Part shown: positions 1 through 5,527 of the stretch, piece by piece
How the letters are laid out: each line of letters starts with the position of its first letter
Numbering within the stretch: the first letter of the stretch is position 1
Notes under the pieces: model-generated
Told to the model about the DNA's origin: nothing
Database searches by the model: none
The model's input: only the letters and a program-made list of their open reading frames with translations
Position numbers and translations under genes: made by a program
Origin: Clostridia bacterium
GTDB taxonomy: Bacteria; Bacillota_E; SLMV01; PUMD01
DNA: 5,527 nucleotides
NCBI GenBank assembly: GCA_007128555.1
Contig: SKXF01000082.1
Location: 1 to 5,527 of the forward strand
Direction of reading: 5' to 3'

Positions 1-2
1 GC

Positions 3-1325
3 GTGGAGGACAGGGTCAGAACCGCCTTCGCATTTCCGGGTTCAACTCGCCTCGATGTTCCCCCCGTCGGCAGACTGACAGCGGATACTCATCCTTTGCC
101 CTTTCGAATCGAGCTGTCCCTTCGCCAGATCGAGATGCAGTCCCTGGGTGTCATGATCGATGGAGCGGTATCGGGGTCCTTTTTGCCTGATCTGGCTGAA
201 CAAGTTCGGCGCATTGCCCTCTCTTACATTCTGTCCCTCATGGTGGTCGCGGCCCTGTCGGCGACGGCAGCAGCGCTGATGTTGAACCTGAGAGACCCAA
301 GGTCCCTGGTCATGGCCTTTGCATCGGGTCTGATCATGGTGGCGATCCTGAGTTCCGTTACCTACGCCAGTTATAATCCCGAGGCCTTCTATCATCATCG
401 ATTGGAGGGCCCGGTGGCAGCGTTCCCCGGGGCACTGACGGCCGTACAGCAGGGAATGGATCGACTCGAAAGCCTGCGCCAGGAGATGCGTACCCTGGGT
501 GCGAGCCTGATGCAGCTTTACGGGATGCGGGGGGGGCTGCCTGCGCTGGAGGGAGTGGATGGTGGTTTCAGCCTCCTGGTTGTGGCGGACATTCACAATA
601 ATGTGCCGGCCGTGGACTTCGTGGGGGGCATGGTGGCCAGCTATCCCGTTCGCGCCATCGTCGACCTGGGTGACCTGACCGACTGGGGAACGGCCCTGGA
701 AGCGCGGATCACCGGTGAGATTGCCAACCTGAACGTACCCTACCTTTTCGCCCCTGGGAATCACGAATCCCCCGGGGTCGTGCAGATCATGAACGAGATT
801 CCAAACGTCACGGTTGTTGACGGAACCGTGGAGCTCGGAGGTATCCATATCCTGGGTTTCCCGGACCCGTCCTCGGAGCGAGATGCTCCCGCTGAGGCCT
901 CCGCAGAGGAGTTTGAGGCTCTGTCCAGGCGCTACCTGGTGGAGGGCAGGGCCCTCGCCCGGGAAGAACCTGCCTTTCTTCTGGCCATCAGCCACGATCC
1001 TCGTCCCGTGGCTGCCCTGGTCGACGCCGGGATTGCGGATGTGGTGGCCTCCGCTCACACCCACAGGCTTCGGGTTGCTGTCAATGATAATAGGACGGTG
1101 AGCATCGATCCTGGAACGACGGGTGGGGCCGGGGTGCGAGGGCTGACGACACCTGTAGACATACCCATGACCGCGCTGCTGCTACATTTTGAGGAGCTTC
1201 CCACTGGAGAAATATTTCTGCGAGCTATCGACAGCGTGACCGTCAGCCAGGTGGGTGGCATGTTGAGCATAAGGCGTGAGTTTTTCGACCCCGTGCCGGA
1301 GATCATCAGCGACCCCTCCGGCTGA
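3..1325 (+). CDS. Membrane-anchored metallophosphoesterase (calcineurin-like fold), probably 5'-partial
   Basis: A predicted hydrolase of phosphomono- or phosphodiester bonds using a two-metal centre; the substrate is unknown. The reading frame is open to the left edge, and the GTG at position 3 has no visible ribosome site, so the true start is probably outside the window. Numbering from that GTG, residues 1-70 form a soluble region. Two hydrophobic helices follow (about 71-95 and 101-123), then a charged, helix-prone linker (about 145-175). The catalytic domain spans about 188-380. Its metal-binding motifs appear in family order: DIH (D196, H198), GDLTD (223-227), GNHE (252-255), SHD (H331) and AHTH (H352, H354), the last being a variant of the usual GHTH. 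All expected metal ligands are present, so it should be active. Which side of the membrane the catalytic domain faces is unclear, because arginines flank both sides of the first helix. The gene ends in TGA and overlaps the convergent operon by 20 bp. The family call is firm; the biological role is unknown. Confidence 0.88.
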   Translation: MEDRVRTAFAFPGSTRLDVPPVGRLTADTHPLPFRIELSLRQIEMQSLGVMIDGAVSGSFLPDLAEQVRRIALSYILSLMVVAALSATAAALMLNLRDPRSLVMAFASGLIMVAILSSVTYASYNPEAFYHHRLEGPVAAFPGALTAVQQGMDRLESLRQEMRTLGASLMQLYGMRGGLPALEGVDGGFSLLVVADIHNNVPAVDFVGGMVASYPVRAIVDLGDLTDWGTALEARITGEIANLNVPYLFAPGNHESPGVVQIMNEIPNVTVVDGTVELGGIHILGFPDPSSERDAPAEASAEEFEALSRRYLVEGRALAREEPAFLLAISHDPRPVAALVDAGIADVVASAHTHRLRVAVNDNRTVSIDPGTTGGAGVRGLTTPVDIPMTALLLHFEELPTGEIFLRAIDSVTVSQVGGMLSIRREFFDPVPEIISDPSG

Positions 1326-2667
1326 CCGCTTTCCAGTCCTGTTTCCGCAGATGCGACATGGCCTCTTCTGCATCCTTCTGCATCTGTTCATCCTCACGAG
1401 GCGCCCCGTACCGGACGGCTTCATAGAGATGGAGAAGTCGATATACCTGGTTTGCAGGAACCTGGGATAGGAACCTGGCTTTTTCCACCAGGCGATTGCA
1501 GAAGACCCGGGGGGTCTGCAACGGGGTGGATGGGTATACTGGCCGCGCGGTCGCAACCATCTCCCGGTACAGGGCTCGCACCTTCCGTTCCGTGGCGGTG
1601 CGGGCCGGCGCTCGTGCGGTTGCCGCTTCGTCCCCTGGGTGCAGAAGCTGGCGCATGCGGCGAGCAAAGGCCTCCGGGTCCCACAGGGAGATCCGTTCCT
1701 CGCTGTAGTCTCCATCTTCTTCCTCCAGGGTGGGAGCGCGGAGGCGCCGGAAGGCCCAGATCAGTCCCCCGACGACGATCAATAGGCCTGCGATGCGCAG
1801 GGCGATGAGCAGGGCAGCTGCCAGGGGCGAATCGCCTACGGGTCCGTAGTCTCCCATATCCGGCGGTTCCGACAGGTCCAATTCTTGCGGCTCGCCCTCC
1901 TCGGGTACGAACCGGACCACGAGATTGTATAACAGGTAGATGACGTAGACGAAGGGGTAGGCAATGAAGACGATGATGTCGGTGATGACCGACCACGCAT
2001 TGTACAGGACGGATCCCACTGCGGCCCAGAAGCCGGGCGCGGACAGGCTGACCAGGAGTAGCGTAGCACCCAGGGGAAGAATCACGAGCAGCGCGATGAT
2101 CGCCCATCGACCTCGCCAGTCGAGCCGGGTTTCACTGGCAGTCGGGGTGATCAGAGAGGCCCGAGCTGCCACTGAGGAACCGACCAGGGCCAGGGGTAGA
2201 AGAAGAACGGGCCAGACCGGGTACCAGCCGGCACTGTACTTCAGCATCAGCAGCATCAGGGCGGTCAGTCCACACCCTCGCACTGCATTGGCCGTGATCA
2301 TGTGGGCATCCGGACGTATGCTGGCGGCGACAGCCCGGTAGACGAGTATGCCCAGGTAGACCAGGGTGGCAAGGGCCAGGGGGAAGTGTTCTGCCTGGAA
2401 GACCTGCAACAGGCCTGCGCCGAAGGCGTCCCTGTTATGAAGCCACCAGATTGCTCCGATCCACACCGAAGAGAACAGGATGAGCCCCAGTGTTGTGCGG
2501 CGAGGCGAATCCACCCCCAACTGCCAGAGCACAGCGGCCACGAGGGCTGGGACGTATAAAGCAATGATCACGGTGGCCGCGTCGATCATGGCTCCCCCTC
2601 CGTACAGGCTGAAGCCCATCAGGTGGGATGCTGGCAGGAGCCAGCACAGGTCAATGGATGCTCGCAT
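1306..2667 (-). CDS. Polytopic membrane protein with C-terminal DUF4129 domain
   Basis: This is the third gene of the MoxR operon, with 453 residues from the chosen ATG. About eight hydrophobic segments are visible (near 28-50, 59-76, 96-112, 130-143, 149-165, 187-208, one or two within 211-250, and 281-304). An acidic loop follows at about 255-280, then a cytoplasm-type tail beginning FRRLR (306-310). The tail ends in a DUF4129-like helical domain (about 358-425) with the typical features ALYREM, a TPRVFCNRL segment and LYEAVRYG. DUF4129 often forms the C-terminus of transglutaminase-like membrane proteins. No transglutaminase Cys-His-Asp domain is present here, so only the membrane and tail parts exist. 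Start choice: ATG at 2667 lies 19 bases after the upstream stop, with only a weak GGTG element before it. In-frame GTG codons at 2682 and 2679, or an ATG at 2751 overlapping the DUF58 gene by 65 bp, are alternatives. Function is unknown; a MoxR partner is the inference. Confidence 0.8.
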   Translation of the reverse strand: MRASIDLCWLLPASHLMGFSLYGGGAMIDAATVIIALYVPALVAAVLWQLGVDSPRRTTLGLILFSSVWIGAIWWLHNRDAFGAGLLQVFQAEHFPLALATLVYLGILVYRAVAASIRPDAHMITANAVRGCGLTALMLLMLKYSAGWYPVWPVLLLPLALVGSSVAARASLITPTASETRLDWRGRWAIIALLVILPLGATLLLVSLSAPGFWAAVGSVLYNAWSVITDIIVFIAYPFVYVIYLLYNLVVRFVPEEGEPQELDLSEPPDMGDYGPVGDSPLAAALLIALRIAGLLIVVGGLIWAFRRLRAPTLEEEDGDYSEERISLWDPEAFARRMRQLLHPGDEAATARAPARTATERKVRALYREMVATARPVYPSTPLQTPRVFCNRLVEKARFLSQVPANQVYRLLHLYEAVRYGAPREDEQMQKDAEEAMSHLRKQDWKAVSRRGR

Positions 2668-2686
2668 CAGCGTGGTCACCACTCTG

Positions 2687-3919
2687 TTATTCAGTGGAGT
2701 GTCCCCAGCTATCTGCAATTTGGGCCCACCTCCTGCTTCCACCAAGTTCATGACACACAATGCCCCGGATTTCGGGAGCGGGATCGTCTCCCGTGTACAC
2801 CAGGGTGACCGAATAGCCCTGGCGGACCATGAGTCCCAGCTGTGATCGGAGTTCGTCGGTGACCACCGCAGAGATGACAATGAGCGTTGAACTGTAAAGG
2901 TCGCCCCGGATGTGCTTTCTGAGGGTCTTTTCCAGGGGAGCACTGCCGTGGGGGGCTGTTCGCGCCAGGGCGGAGAGGATTCTTCGCAGCTGGCGAGGAT
3001 GGGATGACGGGGGCACCTGCAGCAGTGGGGCACTCCCGTCGGTCCGTTCCTTCTGCATATTACCGTTAGCATACAGCCCTACCCGGTAGCCCCTGTTTGT
3101 GCCGTAGCGGGCAATGGAGGCTGCGGCGGTGATTGACAGCTCCAGCAGGGCAGGGACGGTTCCGTGCCAGGCCGTGAGCATGGTGCGGAGGTTCACAAAG
3201 ATGAGGACATCGGGACTGCGCATGCCCTCCATCTGCCGGGTCATCATCTCACCCGTTGCCGCTGTCGCTGGCCAGTGGATGTGCCGGAGCGGGTCACCCG
3301 GTTCATAGGTGCGCGCCCCTGCGACGGAGAAGGGGTCCTGGAAGAGCCACCTCTGGCGTTCTGGATCGCCGAAGGGGTGGTCCGATGTGATGTTGAGGTC
3401 CTTCAGCGATACGGTGATGGGGTAGACCAGGAAATAGAGGCTATCCCGGATCCTTTTTTCTGCGAAGGTCAGCCCCAGGGGATCCCATACCCGGAGGGTC
3501 GAGGGTCCAATGGGGTAGAAGCCGCGCGCGGTGAGGGTGACTCGGTAGGTTCGCCTGATTCGCTGAAACCAGGCCATGCCGGTTCGAATGACCAGGTTTT
3601 CCCTGGCAGACGGATTTTGACTGCCCAGGTAGAATCCCTTCTGGGGTACGAAGTCGGTCAGCTCCACCCAGGGCAGGGGAAGGAACGTGGGGTTGTCCAT
3701 CTCCACGTTCAGATCGAGACTTTCCCCGGTCAGGCACCGATTGGCGGGGGCCTCGTGGCGGTAGGCCAGGTGGGCCACTGCCGAACGGGCCCAGAGTTGA
3801 CCTGCAACCAGGGTCAGTGTCACTGCCAGGGTCATGAAGGTGACCGCGGGTGTTTCCGTGAATATCCCGATCAGAATCAGTATGACAAAGAACATCCACA
3901 GGACCATGTGACGGTTCAT
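2687..3919 (-). CDS. DUF58 domain membrane protein, MoxR partner
   Basis: This is the second gene of the operon, with 410 residues. Two hydrophobic helices sit at the N-terminus (about 6-20 and 25-42), followed by a beta-rich region (about 60-170) of the kind seen in DUF58 proteins. The diagnostic DUF58 core is at about 201-230: ARTYEPGDPLRHIHW followed by TATGEMMTRQ, matching the family pattern of YxPGDxxRxIxW. The rest (about 235-390) resembles a von Willebrand A-like fold, with strands at DVLIFVNL (237-244) and TLIVISAVV (345-353). The metal-site DxSxS motif is not recognisable. DUF58 proteins are almost always encoded beside MoxR ATPases and are taken to be their substrates or adaptors; the exact role is not established. 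Start choice: ATG at 3919 has GGTGAG five bases upstream. An upstream GTG at 3925 would give a GTGA overlap with the moxR stop and two more residues. Confidence 0.9.
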   Translation of the reverse strand: MNRHMVLWMFFVILILIGIFTETPAVTFMTLAVTLTLVAGQLWARSAVAHLAYRHEAPANRCLTGESLDLNVEMDNPTFLPLPWVELTDFVPQKGFYLGSQNPSARENLVIRTGMAWFQRIRRTYRVTLTARGFYPIGPSTLRVWDPLGLTFAEKRIRDSLYFLVYPITVSLKDLNITSDHPFGDPERQRWLFQDPFSVAGARTYEPGDPLRHIHWPATAATGEMMTRQMEGMRSPDVLIFVNLRTMLTAWHGTVPALLELSITAAASIARYGTNRGYRVGLYANGNMQKERTDGSAPLLQVPPSSHPRQLRRILSALARTAPHGSAPLEKTLRKHIRGDLYSSTLIVISAVVTDELRSQLGLMVRQGYSVTLVYTGDDPAPEIRGIVCHELGGSRRWAQIADSWGHSTE

Positions 3920-3921
3920 TG

Positions 3922-4869
3922 TCACTCACCAGGTACCGGGATCGTCTCAAGGATGTCCCCAAGTATGGCTTCGCCCTCGCGCCCGCGGAGCCAGCTTTCC
4001 TCGCTGGTGACCAGGCGGTGGCCCAGGACGGGTGGAACCAGGCGCTGGACGTCATCGGGAATCACGTAGTCCCGGCCGTTGAGCAGCGCCAGTGACCGGG
4101 AAGCATGGGCGAGCATGATCGCGCTGCGTGGGCTGGCCCCCAGTTCAACCCCCGGGGCTTCTCTTGTCGCCCGAACACAGGTGACGACGTAGTTGCGGAT
4201 GTCATCCCGGAGATGGACCTCGGATGCGGCTTGAGACAGCTGGACGATGTCCTCTGGGCCGACCACCGCACTCACTCGTTCTTCCGGACTCTGTGCGCGT
4301 CGGTACCGCTGAACAACTTCCATCTCGTCCGCTTCTGTTGGATATCCCAGGAAGATCCTCATGAGGAACCTGTCCAGCTGTGCTCCGGGCAGGGGAAAGG
4401 TACCGGACATTTCCACGGGATTTTGGGTGGCGATGGTCACAAAGGGTCTTGGAACGGGACGGGTCACGCCGCCCAGGGTGACCTGCCTCTCCTGCATGCA
4501 TTCCAGTAGAGCGGATTGGGTGCGTGGCGTGGCGCGGTTGATCTCATCGGCGAGAAGTATGTTGGTGAACACCGGACCGGGTTGGAAGTTAAACTCGCCC
4601 TTATGGGGATCGTACATATTGATTCCAGTGATGTCGGACGGCAGAAGGTCCGGGGTGAACTGAATCCGCTTGAAGTCCATGCCGCTTATGACGGCGAGGG
4701 TACGGGCCAGCATGGTCTTGCCTACGCCGGGGACGTCCTCGATCAGCATGTGGCCGTCACTCAGGAGGGCAGTAAGGAGCAAATCGACGGCTTCTTCATA
4801 CCCGACAATTACCTCCGCGATGGCGTCCCTCATGCGAGTGATGATGTCAGATGAACTGGAAGTGGTCAT
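3922..4869 (-). CDS. MoxR-family AAA+ ATPase
   Basis: A cytoplasmic ATPase of 315 residues, the usual size for MoxR proteins, thought to act as a chaperone-like remodeller that helps mature or activate partner proteins. Motifs appear in order: Walker A EDVPGVGKT (44-52, with K51 and T52), Walker B ILLADEINRA (104-113, D108 and E109), sensor 1 ATQNP (147-151), an arginine-finger candidate in LDRF (R167), and sensor 2 in GASPRS (R248). All residues needed for ATP hydrolysis are there. A helical lid follows (about 205-310). Start choice: ATG at 4869 is preceded by a strong GAGGAGGG nine bases away, and the protein then begins just before the first conserved helix. The frame stays open to 5064, but that extension is not family-like and crosses the divergent gene. 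It is first in an operon with DUF58 and DUF4129 genes, and divergent from the dehydratase gene. Confidence 0.95.
   Translation of the reverse strand: MTTSSSSDIITRMRDAIAEVIVGYEEAVDLLLTALLSDGHMLIEDVPGVGKTMLARTLAVISGMDFKRIQFTPDLLPSDITGINMYDPHKGEFNFQPGPVFTNILLADEINRATPRTQSALLECMQERQVTLGGVTRPVPRPFVTIATQNPVEMSGTFPLPGAQLDRFLMRIFLGYPTEADEMEVVQRYRRAQSPEERVSAVVGPEDIVQLSQAASEVHLRDDIRNYVVTCVRATREAPGVELGASPRSAIMLAHASRSLALLNGRDYVIPDDVQRLVPPVLGHRLVTSEESWLRGREGEAILGDILETIPVPGE
3925..3930 (-). promoter_or_regulatory. Ribosome binding site of the DUF58 gene
   Basis: GGTGAG on the minus strand, formed by the last codons of the moxR-like gene, lies five bases before the ATG at 3919. It favours that ATG over the GTG at 3925, which would be too close to it. 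The arrangement points to translational coupling. Confidence 0.55.
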
Positions 4870-4878
4870 GGATGTGGT

Positions 4879-4886
4879 CCCTCCTC
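4879..4886 (-). promoter_or_regulatory. Ribosome binding site of the MoxR ATPase gene
   Basis: GAGGAGGG on the minus strand, nine bases upstream of the ATG at 4869. It is a near-perfect anti-16S match and decides this start over the much longer open frame reaching 5064. Confidence 0.85.
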
Positions 4887-4900
4887 GTACGGTTTGCAGC

Positions 4901-4930
4901 AGGAATTGGAACGTGTACTCGCTAATTCCT
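4901..4930. repeat. Inverted repeat AGGAATT / AATTCCT
   Basis: Perfect 7-base arms at 4901-4907 and 4924-4930 are separated by 16 bases. The spacing places the two half-sites roughly two helical turns apart centre to centre, which would suit a dimeric regulator binding one face of the DNA. It could also be chance. No known operator consensus is recognised. Confidence 0.4.
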
Positions 4931-4943
4931 AAAGAAGCATACC

Positions 4944-4964
4944 ATGTATGTGTCTCAAATACAT
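4944..4964. repeat. 21-bp imperfect palindrome ATGTAT...ATACAT
   Basis: Outer arms ATGTAT (4944-4949) and ATACAT (4959-4964) are perfectly complementary, and an inner TG/CA pair (4951-4952 with 4956-4957) also matches. Eight of ten symmetric pairs agree around a centre at 4954. The size and symmetry resemble an operator for a dimeric helix-turn-helix regulator. It overlaps the TTGAGA that is a possible -35 for the MoxR operon. It matches no consensus I can name. Confidence 0.45.
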
Positions 4965-4983
4965 CCCGGGAGAATTTCCCGGG
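4965..4983. repeat. GC-rich palindrome CCCGGGA-gaatt-TCCCGGG next to the dehydratase ribosome site
   Basis: Perfect 7-base arms (4965-4971 and 4977-4983) flank a 5-base loop, directly abutting the preceding 21-bp palindrome. In a rightward transcript this would form a stable small stem-loop ending one base before the GAGAGG ribosome site of the dehydratase gene, so it could affect translation. At the DNA level it could equally be an operator. There is no T-run after it, so it is not an intrinsic terminator. Confidence 0.5.
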
Positions 4984-4984
4984 T

Positions 4985-4990
4985 GAGAGG
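4985..4990 (+). promoter_or_regulatory. Ribosome binding site of the dehydratase gene
   Basis: GAGAGG, twelve bases before the ATG at 5003, is slightly far but is the only purine-rich match. It begins one base after the GC-rich palindrome at 4965-4983. Confidence 0.55.
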
Positions 4991-5002
4991 AAAGATATCT
5001 CA

Positions 5003-5527
5003 ATGCTGAAGCGGGAGGATTTTGTCGATGCAAGAGGCGCCCTTGAGGGAGTGACGCAACCCACTTCACTTCAGTATTCGGGGACTTTTAGCCGATACAC
5101 TAGACACAGTGTGTGGGTGAAGCCTGAGAACCTGCAGAAGGTTGGGGCGTTCAAGGTGCGCGGAGCCTACAACCGGCTGCGTAAGATGTCCGCGTCTGAA
5201 CGACAGTGCGGGGTCATCACGGCGTCATCGGGTAACCACGCTGCCGCGGTGACCTGGGCTGCCTCGCAGTTTGATACTCGCTGCATGGTGGTCATGCCAG
5301 AGGACGCTCCGGCGTCTAAACTCCGCGCCGTACGGGGATACGGGGCCGAGGTCGTGCTTCATGGCCGGTACAGTGATGAACGCAAGGAGCGGGCCCGGGA
5401 GATGGCCCAGGAGATGAAGATGACCTACATCGATTCGACGGACAATGAGGATATCATGGCGGGGCACGGAACCTGCGTGCTGGAGATTATCGAGGAGTTG
5501 CCCGATGTGGATGTCATTGTCGCTCCC
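5003..5527 (+). CDS. Threonine/serine dehydratase (threonine ammonia-lyase, IlvA/TdcB type), 3'-partial
   Basis: A PLP enzyme of fold type II that deaminates L-threonine to 2-oxobutanoate and ammonia (first step of isoleucine synthesis, or threonine catabolism), often also acting on serine. Only the first 175 residues are in the window; the frame is open at the right edge. The PLP-binding lysine is K51 in GAFKVRGAYN, preceded by KPENLQ (40-45). The phosphate or substrate loop is ASSGNHAAAV (74-83). VMPEDAPASKLRAVRGYGAEVVLHG (97-121 region) and the AGHGTCVLEI segment (153-162) fit the family. Two places differ from the common form: TSL instead of TPL near residue 21, and GHGT instead of GQGT near 155. 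Start choice: ATG at 5003, with GAGAGG twelve bases upstream. Whether it is the biosynthetic form (with a regulatory C-terminal domain) or the short catabolic form cannot be told, because the C-terminus is missing. Confidence 0.9.
   Translation, partial: MLKREDFVDARGALEGVTQPTSLQYSGTFSRYTRHSVWVKPENLQKVGAFKVRGAYNRLRKMSASERQCGVITASSGNHAAAVTWAASQFDTRCMVVMPEDAPASKLRAVRGYGAEVVLHGRYSDERKERAREMAQEMKMTYIDSTDNEDIMAGHGTCVLEIIEELPDVDVIVAP

Larger units (their letters stand above)
4870..5002. promoter_or_regulatory. Divergent intergenic region between moxR-like and dehydratase genes
   Basis: These 133 bp must hold the promoters of both the leftward MoxR operon and the rightward dehydratase gene, because both start here with their own ribosome sites. 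The centre (about 4900-4964) is richer in A and T than the flanks. No convincing -35/-10 pair is visible on either strand. On the minus strand TTGAGA (complement of 4953-4958) is a possible -35, but no good -10 lies at the right distance. On the plus strand TTGGAA (4906-4911) and TAAAGA (4930-4935) are a weak pair with 18 bases between them. Three inverted repeats occupy much of the region and are listed separately. Confidence 0.6.

Noticed and set aside
42..1064. A 340-codon open frame on the minus strand opposite the phosphoesterase
   Set aside because: The translation is rich in H, R, G and Q with no recognisable domain, and it lies exactly antisense to a well-supported gene. It is a by-product of GC-rich codon use.
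2668..3072. Longer N-terminus for the DUF4129 protein, starting at 3072 or 2751
   Set aside because: The extension lies inside the DUF58 gene in another frame, reads as shadow sequence (many S, P, R and W), and would need a 65-bp or much larger overlap.
3164..4069. A 301-codon open frame on the plus strand opposite the DUF58 gene
   Set aside because: It is low-complexity G, V, Q and E-rich sequence with no domain, antisense to a gene with clear family motifs.
4965..4983. Intrinsic terminator
   Set aside because: The stem-loop is not followed by a run of T on either strand and lies directly upstream of a start codon.
4870..5002. T-box leader, known riboswitch, CodY or CcpA site upstream of the dehydratase
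   Set aside because: No T-box antiterminator sequence, no riboswitch-sized leader, and no acceptable match to the CodY or cre consensus could be found by eye.
4870..5064. Longer N-terminus for the MoxR ATPase, starting at 5064
   Set aside because: It would cross the intergenic region and the start of the divergent dehydratase gene. The ATG at 4869 has an excellent ribosome site and matches normal MoxR length.
5225..5467. An 80-codon minus-strand frame inside the dehydratase gene
   Set aside because: It is antisense to conserved PLP-enzyme sequence and has no features of its own.
1..5527. New defence or mobile system
   Set aside because: There is no nuclease, transposase, integrase, toxin pair, direct-repeat array or target duplication. 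All genes fit known housekeeping-type families, although the MoxR cassette's role is poorly understood.

Overview
The window is a gene-dense bacterial stretch with GC-rich coding DNA (roughly 60% by eye). It has four membrane or ATPase genes plus the first part of a metabolic gene. Nothing in the sequence fixes the taxon. The composition, purine-rich ribosome binding sites and gene mix would suit a GC-rich Gram-positive-type lineage such as a Bacillota relative, but that is only an impression. No RNA gene, insertion sequence, CRISPR array or integration site is visible.

Layout. (1) At about 3-1325 on the + strand is a metallophosphoesterase whose N-terminal part carries two membrane helices; its 5' end probably lies outside the window. 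(2) On the - strand, read from 4869 down to 1306, is a tight three-gene operon: a MoxR-type AAA+ ATPase (4869-3922), a DUF58 membrane protein (3919-2687) and a polytopic membrane protein with a C-terminal DUF4129 domain (about 2667-1306). The first two genes abut or overlap by 4 bp, depending on which start is used. The third starts about 20 bp after the second ends. The operon's last stop codon overlaps the end of the convergent phosphoesterase gene by 20 bp, so there is no intergenic space for a terminator. (3) A 133-bp divergent intergenic region (4870-5002) holds three inverted repeats, two of which abut. (4) From 5003 on the + strand is the N-terminal half of a PLP-dependent threonine/serine dehydratase, cut by the window edge.

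Function. The MoxR-DUF58-DUF4129 set is a widespread conserved cluster. The ATPase is thought to act as a chaperone-like remodeller, and DUF58 and DUF4129 proteins are its usual membrane-associated partners, commonly together with a transglutaminase-like protein. Here the transglutaminase member is absent from both the DUF4129 protein and the adjacent DNA. The phosphoesterase and dehydratase have no evident pathway link to the operon. I see no clear new defence or mobile system. The most unusual items are the dense palindromes in the divergent promoter region, the reduced form of the MoxR cassette, and the membrane-anchored phosphoesterase with an eight-G run in its linker.
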